Shown here: in pieces, positions 22,101-30,109 of the stretch
Position numbering within the stretch: the first letter of the stretch is position 1
Layout of the letters: each line of letters opens with the position of its first letter
NCBI RefSeq assembly: GCF_029870285.1
Contig: NZ_JACSYA010000012.1
Coordinates: 75,768-139,767, forward strand
Reading direction: 5' to 3'
Length of the DNA stretch: 64,000 bases
Origin: Delftia sp. PS-11
GTDB lineage: Bacteria; Pseudomonadota; Gammaproteobacteria; Burkholderiales; Burkholderiaceae_C
The notes under the pieces: generated by a model
What the model was told of the DNA's origin: nothing
The model's input: the letters and a program-made list of their open reading frames with translations, nothing else
The model's database searches: none
Position numbers and translations under genes: made by a program

Positions 22101-24801
22101 GGCGTGGTCGAAGTATGTCGCTGACATGGGCTCTGCCCTGGTGTCTGAGATCAAGACTGCAGACATTCCGGGGTGGATGCGCTCCGTCTTTGATGGTCTC
22201 GATGAAGAGATCACCCTGGATGGCCTGACGGCTGCGCTGCAGGAGATTGCGGCGCTGGATGGCTTGCTGACCAACATGCGCCGCAATCTGCAGGGCTTTG
22301 GCGCGCTGGCGGACAGCACGTTCACGGCGCTGCTCAAGCATGCCGGAGGCATGGAGCAGCTCGGCGCAGGCGTGAGCGCGTATTACGAGAATTTCTACAG
22401 CGAGGGCGAGCGTGCCGCCAATGTCGCCCGCGACGTGACCGAGGCGCTTGCGTCTGTTGGCATCGAGATGCCGCGCACACGTGCCGAGTTCCGGAGCCTT
22501 GTGGAGGCCAATGCCGCCCTGGGCGATGCGGGAGCCAAGACGGTGGCTGTCATGTTCGGGGTCGCTGATGCTTTTGCGTCGGTCGTGCCTGAGGTCGGCA
22601 AGGCGACTGAGGAATTCAGCCAGGTCATGCAAAAGCTGGCGGGAGAGCGCCGGCAGCTGGAGGCGGATCTGCTCAAAGCCAGGGGGGATCTGGTGGGCTA
22701 TGCGGCTGCCATGCGTGCCATCGAAACCGAGGGCTACACCGATGCGGAACTGGCTGCCTGGGACTACAACAAGGCCCTGCAGCAGCAGATTACCGACGCA
22801 GAGGCCGCTGCCTCCGCAACCCAGGCGGCGGCCCAGGCCCTGGCTGCGATGCGTGAGCAGGCCAATGGCATTGTCCAGGCGCAGCGCCAGTCGCTGGATG
22901 CACTGCTTGCCAATCTGCGCCGGCAGGAGCAGCAGGAGGAGGGCGGCTTTGTCGGCAGCCTCTGGCTGTCGGGCGCTGAGTTCGCGCAGTTTTCCGCGTT
23001 CGCCGACCAGCTCGATGGCGCCGCTGGCGCGCTCGCGCAACTGCGCACGCTTGGCCTGGGCGATGAGTTGGCCGGCTATGTCGAGCAGATCGGCGCCATC
23101 GTCCGGCAGACCGAGCAGGTGCTTGCCGCCGAGCTGTCGGCGCAGCGCCTGCGCGCTGGCGATACGGCGGGCGCCCTTGCTGCCGCTGTCAGCGCCAACA
23201 TGCCGCGTTATGCGGATTTCTCGGCGGGTGGGCAGTTCCAGGCAGGTGCGTTCAACGATGCGATGGCGCGCCAGCGTGGGCAGGCCGCAGCCGGCCTGCT
23301 GGCCAGTGCGCAGGCCAATGCGCTGAGCATCCCGAACTCGGCGGCTGTCATTGCACAGCTCAAGGGCGAGGTGATGGCGTACACGCAGGAGTCCGTGCTG
23401 CGCGAGCTGCGCGTGCAGGGGGCTGAGATGTTCGGCCCCATGGTCAATGGCCTGCTGACGGGGCTGTGGGAGGGGATGGCCCGTGGCGCTGCCGAGGGCA
23501 AGCTGCTGGCCGGCAACGTGGGGTCCGTGGGCTGGATGCCGGGCTATGGCACGGTGGTCGGCGAGGATCTGCAGCTGGTCGCGCGCTCCATCGACACAAT
23601 CAACCAGGCGTTTGCCAATGGCCGGATCACAGTCCAGGAGGCGGAGGCGGCGCTGGAGTACCTCAATGCCACCTTTGGCGACCTGATCCCGCTGCTGTCC
23701 GATACGGCGGCTCAGTTCGGTCGTGCGGCCGATGCGGCAGCAGCGCAGGCGCGCGCCGGCATCACGTCGCTGCAGGGAGTCTTTGGCCAACTGTCAGGCA
23801 TCGTTGCCGGCATGGATGAGGCCGCCCGCAAAGCCAATACCAGTCTGTCGCAAGCGACAAACGCCATTGGCCTGCTGGGCAGCATGAGCACGGAGTTCGG
23901 CAAAGCAGCTGCAGGGTCTGTGGATGCGGCCATGTCTGCGATTGGCATGTACGCAGAGGCGGCGGCCCTGGCGCAGCAAAAGGAGGAGTGGGGCCAGGCC
24001 GACATGTATGCGCGATCCGCGCAGGAGTTGCGTCTGCAGCTGCCTGAGCTGCGTGCTGCAGAGGTGCGCGGCAAGCTGGTGTCCGATGCTGCAGCCCTGG
24101 CCGCCAGCGTCTTGACGACTGCTGACGCGGCGCGTGCTGCCAAGGAGCTGGAAGGCAAGATCACGCTCGGCGAAGGCCAGACGCTGCGCGACCTGACGCT
24201 GCTGGTCGATGGCCTGGGCCAGTACGACAACACGGCTTTTTACGAATCGTTTGCGCGGGTGACGGATGCGCTGGGCAAGGACCAGATCACCGAGGCGCAG
24301 TATTCCACGCTGTTTGATTACATGGTCCGCACCTACAAGGGCGTGGACCAGGAGGCTGAGCGTGCAGCCCAGGCGCTTGCCGGCCTGCGCAGTGCGGCGG
24401 GTAGCCTGGCGGATCAATTATTGCTTGGCGAATTCAGTTCATTCAATGCCGCTGAGAAAGCGGTAGAAGCAACCCGCCAGTACGACGAACTGATTCGCGC
24501 AGCCATGGCGGGAGAGGAAATTGCCTCTGGCGACTTGTCGCAGGCGACCAATGCAATGCTGGGTGCCGTGCGGGACAGCACCACGGACCCGCTGGAGATG
24601 GAGCGCCGTTTTGGTCGAACGATCAATGAACTGCGCAGCATTGAGCGGGCGCCGGAAATATCCCCTGAAGTCAAGCAAATACAGGCACTGCAGCAGGAGG
24701 TGGCAAAGCTGCGCGAAGCATTGACGGCAGCAGTCGCTGGCGTGAAAGACGAAGGTCAGACAACCAATCGCCTGCTGCGTGAAGCGGCGAGTCGCGCATA
24801 G
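19180..24801 (+). CDS. Tail tape measure protein, 1873 aa
   Basis: Very long protein between tail chaperones and tail tip genes. Residues 1-80 are a short beta start and helix (VNYLRFLITGDSSGLETEVE). About 85-215 is the tape-measure domain with MQWLKSFAKETPYGLSQATE. About 270-333 is strongly hydrophobic with two or three likely membrane helices. Then come long charged coiled coils (about 335-690), a region around the YSTTGIGNDQSAA segment (near 865), and further Ala-rich helices to the end. It sets tail length and probably helps DNA cross the inner membrane. The stretch coding for about residues 320-510 is AT-richer than the rest. Confidence 0.92.
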   Translation: MIGSGGSVNYLRFLITGDSSGLETEVEKTKRTVSGMVDSVGSSVGRLGTLLGGVFAGVSVSAFVGKLVSVQREFDVLNSSLVTVSGSAAAAGREMQWLKSFAKETPYGLSQATEAFVKMKALGLDPTQAKLTSFGNTAAAMGKNLMQLIEAVADASTGEFERLKEFGIKASKQGEKVAFTFQGVTTTVKNSAKDITAYLEGIGNTAFGGAMERRANTLDGAIAGLSDSWDEFFRKINESTGFSDTAASGVRKVSDAISGLGNAVEKHQGLVQGMLGALGGAAAVAGIMAVVGAMGVLKGAFVALAALAMANPVTLTLLGIGAVAGAGIAAVNAISNSAEGINKSITGLRAEIERLESDKVLAAANGRDSSFLKNLDLGIAERRKAIEGLQEKLRAIDEKDPRNQMRFKGRGQSYADEATRLAQESAKADRDLIEIRGELLGVDKNYLSQLQKLQDLRSSKKISETEYIDLVSRLAKENYKEDESTKARAASAKQLHTAYVSLADSIDEKIAAQKLEISGGEKLGESDKLRIKYAQDLQGSLKGLGASERASIEAKLKSLKQLEKENEARKVSLRLAEEERKFREEWWAAQARSVDDLESGNKGLREEIELIGLSAVEQAKVLRQREEIILLTKEQQLAEMQRAEDAQDFMSRERINLEQEIALRRERLVLTDMRSARTASAQAAEASLEEWRRGIDQIGQSLSDQLMEGGRSFGDYLRNLGRTLVFKPILQGSMQNVGAYAANMLGVPNGGGSESSGLGAVNSLSSLYSAFGGGLASSIGGVVGKLGSMFGSSAMTSFATGMKGSLLAEGLAGPTTAGATGAMGLGAQFAAALPWVAGGLAVASLLSSDAFNSRGANHAGAAYSTTGIGNDQSAAQLFGRAAGDWYDDLTQRHSADLGKQLGTTVSALSGVYKSLAKYAGDSAKQIDIVAGFAVNPVHGDEDSYGYFKLINQLTGETLRDYTARDGVLGTDPEKAWSKYVADMGSALVSEIKTADIPGWMRSVFDGLDEEITLDGLTAALQEIAALDGLLTNMRRNLQGFGALADSTFTALLKHAGGMEQLGAGVSAYYENFYSEGERAANVARDVTEALASVGIEMPRTRAEFRSLVEANAALGDAGAKTVAVMFGVADAFASVVPEVGKATEEFSQVMQKLAGERRQLEADLLKARGDLVGYAAAMRAIETEGYTDAELAAWDYNKALQQQITDAEAAASATQAAAQALAAMREQANGIVQAQRQSLDALLANLRRQEQQEEGGFVGSLWLSGAEFAQFSAFADQLDGAAGALAQLRTLGLGDELAGYVEQIGAIVRQTEQVLAAELSAQRLRAGDTAGALAAAVSANMPRYADFSAGGQFQAGAFNDAMARQRGQAAAGLLASAQANALSIPNSAAVIAQLKGEVMAYTQESVLRELRVQGAEMFGPMVNGLLTGLWEGMARGAAEGKLLAGNVGSVGWMPGYGTVVGEDLQLVARSIDTINQAFANGRITVQEAEAALEYLNATFGDLIPLLSDTAAQFGRAADAAAAQARAGITSLQGVFGQLSGIVAGMDEAARKANTSLSQATNAIGLLGSMSTEFGKAAAGSVDAAMSAIGMYAEAAALAQQKEEWGQADMYARSAQELRLQLPELRAAEVRGKLVSDAAALAASVLTTADAARAAKELEGKITLGEGQTLRDLTLLVDGLGQYDNTAFYESFARVTDALGKDQITEAQYSTLFDYMVRTYKGVDQEAERAAQALAGLRSAAGSLADQLLLGEFSSFNAAEKAVEATRQYDELIRAAMAGEEIASGDLSQATNAMLGAVRDSTTDPLEMERRFGRTINELRSIERAPEISPEVKQIQALQQEVAKLREALTAAVAGVKDEGQTTNRLLREAASRA

Positions 24802-24817
24802 AACGGAAGGGCGCTGG

Positions 24818-25735
24818 ATGAACGTCATTGAACTCGATCAAATTGCAGATGCTGAATTGATTGCAAGCAATATTCCTGAGGATGAATATCCCGCATGGAA
24901 TGCCGCAACCAATTACATCATCGGGCAGCGCGTCATGCGGGCCGTGGATGGTGTGCACCTCAATTTTGAAGCGATGGCTGCTGGGGTTGATGCGGCTCTG
25001 CCGGAGGTGTCTGCCAAGTCCGAAACACCGCGATGGCTGAGCCTGGGCGCTACCAACCGCTGGGCCATGTTCGACGATGCCATCGGCACGGCCACGGTGG
25101 CTGATGACATGATTGATGTGTCACTGCTTGCGCGCGGTGCAGGGGCGCTCGTGCTGATGGAGTTGCAGGGGCGGTCTGTGCGGATTGAGCGCGAGCTGGA
25201 TGGCCGCAATATCTATGAATCAGACATCAGCCTGGATGACACGCCGATTTCTGGTTTCTATGACTGGTTCTTCGAGCCATTCAGGCAGCGCACCTCTGTC
25301 GTCGTCAGCGACCTGCCGGGCGCGGTGTACGGCGGCAGCCTGCGTGTACTGATTGAGGGGACTGCCGGAGTCGCCTGCGGCGTGTGCCGCACCGGGGTCG
25401 CCAGATATTACGGCGATCTTTCCATGGGCGTCGAGTTTGGGGTGGAAGATTATTCCATCAAGGCGCGTGACAGATGGGGGCGGTACAGCGTAAAGGAAGG
25501 CGCTTATTCCCAGGTTGTCAAATGCCGGATAGCCAGCGAACCGGAAGAATTTAACGAAACTGTGCGCAAGCTTGCGGCTTTAAGAGCGAGGCTTGCTTAT
25601 TATGAGCTTACCGATATGGATAGGCTGATTACGTTGAATGTTTTGGGTTATTACAAAGACTTTCGGCTGAACATTGATGAGCACACGCTTTATTACGTGA
25701 CTTTGGAACTTGAATCCCTTGCTTTGACACTATGA
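24818..25735 (+). CDS. Tail tip protein, 305 aa
   Basis: Start at the ATG at 24,818 with GGAAGG upstream. An N-terminal module (YPAWNAATNYIIGQRVMRAV) looks like a carbohydrate-binding fold. Next come TNRWAMFDDAIGTATVADD, a beta-sandwich middle and a helical C-terminus. Proteins of this pattern follow the tape measure in related phages. It replaces the M-L-K-I-J block of lambda, none of which is visible here. Distal tail or baseplate role is inferred from place. Confidence 0.6.
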   Translation: MNVIELDQIADAELIASNIPEDEYPAWNAATNYIIGQRVMRAVDGVHLNFEAMAAGVDAALPEVSAKSETPRWLSLGATNRWAMFDDAIGTATVADDMIDVSLLARGAGALVLMELQGRSVRIERELDGRNIYESDISLDDTPISGFYDWFFEPFRQRTSVVVSDLPGAVYGGSLRVLIEGTAGVACGVCRTGVARYYGDLSMGVEFGVEDYSIKARDRWGRYSVKEGAYSQVVKCRIASEPEEFNETVRKLAALRARLAYYELTDMDRLITLNVLGYYKDFRLNIDEHTLYYVTLELESLALTL

Positions 25736-27300
25736 CAACCATCACCATTCCAGAGATAACACCTCTGCCGTTTATTGACAGAACAAAGCCGCAAGCGGTT
25801 GTCAGGCCGCAGGTAGATGAGTATTTCGGTACTCGTCTGCCTGCGTTTACGGGGCAGCTCAATGTGTTTGCTGCTGCAATCTTGCAGATTGCAAGCGATG
25901 TCGCACTGCAGCATGGGGAGGCTCGTGGCTACAGGGATAGCGCGAAGAATGCAGCTGACGATGCGGGGCGCAGTGAACTGGCCGCGAAGGGTGCGAAAGA
26001 CACGGCTGTGCAGGCCATGGAGGATGCGGAGTCTGCGCGGAATGATGCGGTTGCAAAATTTCTTGAATTCGCAAGGCGCTACCTTGGTGAGAAATCTGTT
26101 CCGCCAGTTGTGGACAACCAGGGCAATCCGCTGGCTGTTGGTGCGCTGTATTTTGATACAGCCCTGAATTCCATGCGTGTTTTCAAGGTGGATATGCAAT
26201 GGGGTGCGGCGTATTTGCCCAATGATGCATATCAGGAAAAGCTTGTCAGCGGAAACAACGTCAAAACCGTCGATGGGCAATCGGTTGTTGGCTCGGGCAA
26301 TCTGGAGACCCGCAAGCCAAAGATTGTGGTGCTGGAAAGCGGTACAAGCTGGACGGCTCCAGAAGGGTACTCCTACGTGATCGCGCTGCTGTCCGGCGCG
26401 GGTGGTGGCGGCGGTGGTGCCGGGGCCGGTGGGGGTGGGGGTGGCGGCGGTGGTGTCACATCCGGCAGTGCGACAAGTGGTGGCGGTGGCGGCGGCGGGA
26501 GCGGGGGGCTTGGCGCACCTGGTGGGTCCGGGTTGGTCGTGCGCACGCCGCCTATTGCCATCGTGCCTGGTACGGCCTACACCTACGCCATTGGCGCACC
26601 TGGGACTGGCGGCGCAGCTGCAGCAACTGGCGGCACTGCAGGTAATGGCGGTACTGGTGCCGGGACTGGCCCAATTATGGCCGGAGCTGGTGTTGCGGGG
26701 GCTGCTGGTGGCGCGGGCGGTACGACATCCATGTTTGGATACCAGGCCCCAGGAGGTGCTGGCGGCGCTGGCGGTATTGGTGGCGGTGGTGGTGGCGCCG
26801 GCGCCATGGGCGTCAGCTTTGCGGCAACAGGGCAAAACGGGCCAGGGCACGGTTCTGGCGGCGGCGGTGGCTCTTACTACTACGGGTCTTACGCGCCGCA
26901 GGGCAGCACTGGAGCCACCGCTACATCGGCGGCGGGCGCCGGCGCATCGGCGGTTGCTGCGTCGGGCCTGATGGCTTTTGCGGGCCGTACGGCTGCAAAC
27001 CCTGCCAACAACAACCCTGGTAGTGCTGGCGGCACGGGTACACCAAGTGCTGGCGGCGCAGGCGGCACGGGGGGCGCAAGTATGACCACAGCGGCAGCAG
27101 GAGCCATCGGGCTCGATGCGGACCACGGGGCTGGCGGCGATGGCGGCGCAAGTTCTGGTGCCGGTGGCAATGGGGGGGCTGGCAATTACTACGCTGGCAG
27201 CAATGGGTTTGCGGGCACTGCAGGCGCTCCTGCGCATGCAACCCTGGGCAAAGGCAAAAACGGCAAGCCGGGCGTGATCATTCTGGAGGTATACGCGTAA
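25732..27300 (+). CDS. Tail fibre/adhesin with extended glycine-rich domain
   Basis: 522 aa. Residues 1-130 hold an N-terminal attachment part and an Ala-rich coiled coil (AKNAADDAGRSELAAKGAKD). 125-205 is a beta region with SGNNVKTVDGQSVVGSGNL, common in tail fibres. From 215 on, WTAPEGYSYVIALLSGAGGG opens about 300 residues dominated by Gly, Ala and Ser, split by short aromatic loops (MFGYQAPGG, GGSYYYGSYAPQ). Stacked polyglycine-II helices are known from gp38-type phage adhesins, where the tip loops bind receptor. ATGA overlap with the gene before. Confidence 0.8.
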   Translation: MTTITIPEITPLPFIDRTKPQAVVRPQVDEYFGTRLPAFTGQLNVFAAAILQIASDVALQHGEARGYRDSAKNAADDAGRSELAAKGAKDTAVQAMEDAESARNDAVAKFLEFARRYLGEKSVPPVVDNQGNPLAVGALYFDTALNSMRVFKVDMQWGAAYLPNDAYQEKLVSGNNVKTVDGQSVVGSGNLETRKPKIVVLESGTSWTAPEGYSYVIALLSGAGGGGGGAGAGGGGGGGGGVTSGSATSGGGGGGGSGGLGAPGGSGLVVRTPPIAIVPGTAYTYAIGAPGTGGAAAATGGTAGNGGTGAGTGPIMAGAGVAGAAGGAGGTTSMFGYQAPGGAGGAGGIGGGGGGAGAMGVSFAATGQNGPGHGSGGGGGSYYYGSYAPQGSTGATATSAAGAGASAVAASGLMAFAGRTAANPANNNPGSAGGTGTPSAGGAGGTGGASMTTAAAGAIGLDADHGAGGDGGASSGAGGNGGAGNYYAGSNGFAGTAGAPAHATLGKGKNGKPGVIILEVYA

Positions 27301-27752
27301 TGCAGGTGCACATCATCGAAGGCGGGGTGGTCATCAACACCATCATTGCCACGGTCGCCGAGGCTGAGGCTGCATACCCGGATGCCATCTGCATCGATGC
27401 AGAGCAGCATGCAGGCGGCGTGGGCTGGTTGTGGGATGGTCATGCCTTGACGCCGCCCCTGCCGGCCCCCGATCTGCCGCCGCCCGTGCCTGATTCGTGC
27501 ACCAGGCGTCAGGGGGAGCTTGTGTTGCTGACGGTCCCAATGGAAGTGGACGGCCAGCAGCTCACTGTGTTGCATTGGCTGGAGGCCAAGATCGCGGCAG
27601 AGCCTGACCCTATCGAAAAGCGCCGCATGCAAGCGGAGCTGGGGGCAGCGACGTGGGAGCGTGCAAACCCGTTCCTGCAGCAAATCTGGGCTGCGCTGGG
27701 GCACAGCCAGGCCGAGCTGGATGAGCTTTTTCGCCAGGCCGTCACGCTTTGA
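27300..27752 (+). CDS. Putative tail fibre assembly or tip-associated protein, 150 aa
   Basis: Starts on the last base of the adhesin stop. N-terminal VHIIEGGVVINTIIATVAEA is beta-rich; a Pro-rich hinge (PPLPAPDLPPPVPD) follows, then a helical C-terminal half (EPDPIEKRRMQAELGAATWE). Position next to the adhesin suggests a chaperone or small tip protein. No diagnostic motif. Confidence 0.55.
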   Translation: MQVHIIEGGVVINTIIATVAEAEAAYPDAICIDAEQHAGGVGWLWDGHALTPPLPAPDLPPPVPDSCTRRQGELVLLTVPMEVDGQQLTVLHWLEAKIAAEPDPIEKRRMQAELGAATWERANPFLQQIWAALGHSQAELDELFRQAVTL

Positions 27753-27761
27753 AAGGACAGG

Positions 27762-28154
27762 ATGAATCAGCTTGAACCAACCAATGCGGCAATTGCCGTT
27801 GCATCTGTGCTTTTTGGGCCAGTGCTGGCGGGCTATATCGGGCCTTATGCAGTGATCCTGATCGCCTCGACTGTGGGTGCGGCATGGGCCCTGGGGCGGC
27901 GTGACCAGGGTGCGCGGCTTGGGGCTGCCTGGTACTTCCTGCGCCTCAACGCCACTGCCGTGCTCTTGACGGTAGGCCTGGCCACGCTCACGGGCAAATG
28001 GCTGGGCATCGAGGAAACCACCTGGATGCTGGCCCCGATTGCGCTCGTTGTCGGTGGTGTGGGCGACGACTGGCCCCGCCTCGGGCGGTGGCTCTTCGAG
28101 CGCGCTGGCCGTGTGCTGGAGCGCAAGGCTGGTGGTGATGGAGGTGCGGCATGA
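27762..28154 (+). CDS. Putative holin-like membrane protein, 130 aa
   Basis: Three hydrophobic stretches (about residues 9-45 as two, and 62-78 or 89-103), short loops and a charged C-terminal tail (RLGRWLFERAGRVLERKAGG). It is the first gene of the lysis cassette, ahead of the endolysin, and overlaps the next gene by 4 bp. Holin role is inferred from topology and place. Confidence 0.6.
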   Translation: MNQLEPTNAAIAVASVLFGPVLAGYIGPYAVILIASTVGAAWALGRRDQGARLGAAWYFLRLNATAVLLTVGLATLTGKWLGIEETTWMLAPIALVVGGVGDDWPRLGRWLFERAGRVLERKAGGDGGAA

Positions 28155-28456
28155 CATGGCAAACCCATCAGCTCCTGGCCGTGCTGCACCTGGTGGCCTG
28201 CGCCGGGATCTGCTGGGCCTGCATCTGCAGGCTCAACTCCAACATCTGCCGCGTCCACAGATGGGCTCGCGCCAAGTATTCGATCCTGCTGGCCGGCTTC
28301 ATGTCCAGCGGCCTGCGGCCGCTTTTGTGGGGCACATGGCCGGATGTGGCAGATGCCATCGCTGCCGCCAGCGTGCTCTGTTATCTGGCAATCAACGTGG
28401 CGCGCTGGCGCGGCGCCACGCACCCCATGCGGAGGCAAGACGACCATGAACTTTGA
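28151..28456 (+). CDS. Putative second holin/antiholin-like membrane protein, 101 aa
   Basis: Two or three hydrophobic segments (LLAVLHLVACAGICWACICR, YSILLAGFMSSGLRPLLW, ADAIAAASVLCYLAINVA) and a basic, polar tail. It overlaps both neighbours (ATGA with 27,762-28,154; 11 bp with the endolysin). It may pair with the preceding gene as holin/antiholin. Confidence 0.55.
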   Translation: MTWQTHQLLAVLHLVACAGICWACICRLNSNICRVHRWARAKYSILLAGFMSSGLRPLLWGTWPDVADAIAAASVLCYLAINVARWRGATHPMRRQDDHEL

Positions 28457-28928
28457 CCAGGCATTCGACCGCCTGCTGGGCCATGAGGGCGGCTACAGCA
28501 ACAATCCAGCCGACCCGGGCGGAGAGACCATGTGGGGCGTCACTGCCCGCGTGGCCCGTGCCGACGGCTACCTGGGCGAGATGCGCGACCTGCCGCGCGA
28601 ACGCGCCAAGCGCATCTATCGCCGCCTGTACTGGGACGCCGTGCGGGCTGACCAGTTGCCCGAGGTCGTGCGTTTTGATGTGTTCGATGGCGCCGTCAAC
28701 AGCGGACCTGGGCAATCCGTGATATGGCTGCAGCGTGCGGCTGGCGCGGTGGATGATGGCATCGTAGGTCCCAAGACCATCGCTGCCGCCATGGCCGCAG
28801 GCCCCGCGCTGGCTGCGCGCTACAACGGCCACCGGCTGCGTTTCCTGGCTGACCGCCCGACTTGGAGCAGCTTTGGCAAGGGCTGGGCCCGGCGCATCGC
28901 GGCCAATCTGCTGGGGAGCTCTGCATGA
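28446..28928 (+). CDS. GH108 endolysin (N-acetylmuramidase)
   Basis: 160 aa. Residues 1-30 carry the GH108 signature FDRLLGHEGGYSNNPADPGG with catalytic Glu14, then TMWGVTARVARADGYLGEM, RIYRRLYWD, and FDVFDGAVNSGPGQSVIWLQ. The C-terminal part matches the peptidoglycan-binding region of the family (DDGIVGPKTIAAA). No signal peptide is seen, so export should rely on the holin. It degrades peptidoglycan at lysis. Confidence 0.92.
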   Translation: MNFDQAFDRLLGHEGGYSNNPADPGGETMWGVTARVARADGYLGEMRDLPRERAKRIYRRLYWDAVRADQLPEVVRFDVFDGAVNSGPGQSVIWLQRAAGAVDDGIVGPKTIAAAMAAGPALAARYNGHRLRFLADRPTWSSFGKGWARRIAANLLGSSA

Positions 28929-29293
28929 TGACACCCACGCAAACCATCCTGGCCGTGCTCGCCGTCAGCAGCCTGCTGCTGGGCTGGGCCTGGCTGGATG
29001 CCCGAGACGATGCGGCCACGGCCCGCGCCGAGCTGGTGTCCATGCAGCAGCAGCGCGACGGCGCGCACCACGCGGCTAAGGCCTGCAGCGATGCAACCGA
29101 GGGCCTGGGCCGACTTGCGGCGCAGCGCGCAGTGGATGCCGCTTCCGCCCGTGCGGCAGCCGCTGAGCAGGCTGCTGCACTCAATGCGCGCGCCGATTAC
29201 ACGCTGGCCAGCGCACCGGCTGCACCTGGCGATGCATGCGCGAGCCTGCAGGCCCTGGGCAGCGACTGGCTCAAGGGGAGGGCCAGGCCATGA
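28925..29293 (+). CDS. i-spanin, Rz-like
   Basis: 122 aa from an ATG overlapping the endolysin stop. One N-terminal membrane helix (ILAVLAVSSLLLGWAWL) is followed by a periplasmic coiled coil rich in Ala, Arg and Gln. This is the topology of Rz. It overlaps the outer-membrane lipoprotein gene by 4 bp and should bridge the envelope with it at the last step of lysis. Confidence 0.75.
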   Translation: MMTPTQTILAVLAVSSLLLGWAWLDARDDAATARAELVSMQQQRDGAHHAAKACSDATEGLGRLAAQRAVDAASARAAAAEQAAALNARADYTLASAPAAPGDACASLQALGSDWLKGRARP

Positions 29294-29619
29294 CACATGG
29301 ACCAGCAACGACAAAGACGGCTGCAAAATATTCTGGGAATTATTCCGGGGTGGTGCTGGCTGTGTGTTTCAGCCTGCTATTGCCAGGCTGCGGTACCGCG
29401 CCGCGTGTCGAGGTCCTGGAGGTCAAGGTGCCCGTGCCCGTGGAGTGCCGCGAGCCGATCCCGGACAGGCCCGCCATGCCCACGGAGACTCTGGCTAAGG
29501 ATGCGGACCCGTTCTCGCTTCTGCGAGCTGCCCTTGCCGAGATTGACAGGCGTCATGGATACGAGGTGCGGCTGCTGGCCGCGCTCCTGAGCTGCACTGC
29601 GCTGCTGACGCCGCGCTGA
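29290..29619 (+). CDS. o-spanin lipoprotein, Rz1-like
   Basis: 109 aa. Signal segment VVLAVCFSLLLPGC with lipobox Cys34, then Pro-rich VPVPVECREPIPDRPAMP as in Rz1. The start ATG overlaps the Rz-like stop. Unlike lambda it is not embedded but follows in series. Expected to sit in the outer membrane inner leaflet and bind the i-spanin. Confidence 0.75.
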   Translation: MTHGPATTKTAAKYSGNYSGVVLAVCFSLLLPGCGTAPRVEVLEVKVPVPVECREPIPDRPAMPTETLAKDADPFSLLRAALAEIDRRHGYEVRLLAALLSCTALLTPR

Positions 29620-29629
29620 TGCGGGATGC

Positions 29630-29932
29630 GTGGCCCAAGGTGGCGCGCTGACGGCGCATACTCAGGACCGCGTGCGGCAGGCCCGGCGTAGCGCCCTGGT
29701 TGAGCAGTTCGCCATGGCGGCCATGGTCAAGGACGAAGAGAGCAAGGCTGAGGCACGGGAGGCCATCCAGCGCTTCAACGAGAAGAATTCTGCCCGGCGT
29801 ATCCAGCCCATACAGCTGGCCCAGAGCGTGCGCATGCGCGAGAAGCGGATCCGGGAGGCCGAGGACGGGGTCTATCTGCCGAAGAAGCGGCGCGATGCAG
29901 TGGAGGCTGGGCGGTTCGCTGTCAAAGAGTAG
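29630..29932 (+). CDS. Short phage protein, probable C-terminal fragment of a PLxRFG-type protein
   Basis: 100 residues if read from a GTG at 29,630. The segment EAIQRFNEKNSARRIQPIQL...VRMREKRIREAEDGVYLPKK resembles the extreme C-terminus of large PLxRFG phage proteins, from memory. Here it follows the spanins with no large gene before it, so it is likely a leftover of module exchange, possibly still translated. Alternative: a small independent gene. Confidence 0.45.
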   Translation: MAQGGALTAHTQDRVRQARRSALVEQFAMAAMVKDEESKAEAREAIQRFNEKNSARRIQPIQLAQSVRMREKRIREAEDGVYLPKKRRDAVEAGRFAVKE

Positions 29933-30109
29933 CAACCAAGGGCTGCGGGTGGAGAGTTCATCTAGCTAGCGCTTTGACTCGAGCGTGCAGCGCACTTCGG
30001 TACCTATGCCTCATGTTCCCTAGTGGTACACATGTTCTTGGGATTGAGCGATGCTGGTACAGTCCGTCGGACGCGCTCCAAGTCATGAGCGACTTTTATA
30101 GATTTCTAT

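Noticed and set aside
21709..23790. 693-aa minus-strand frame inside the tape measure gene
   Set aside because: Composition is shadow-like, there is no ribosome binding site, and the plus frame is one continuous tape measure protein.
26373..27241. Proline-rich minus-strand frames opposite the glycine-rich adhesin
   Set aside because: Pro-rich antisense is the expected complement of Gly codons; the plus frame has an N-terminal fibre domain and is in the operon direction.
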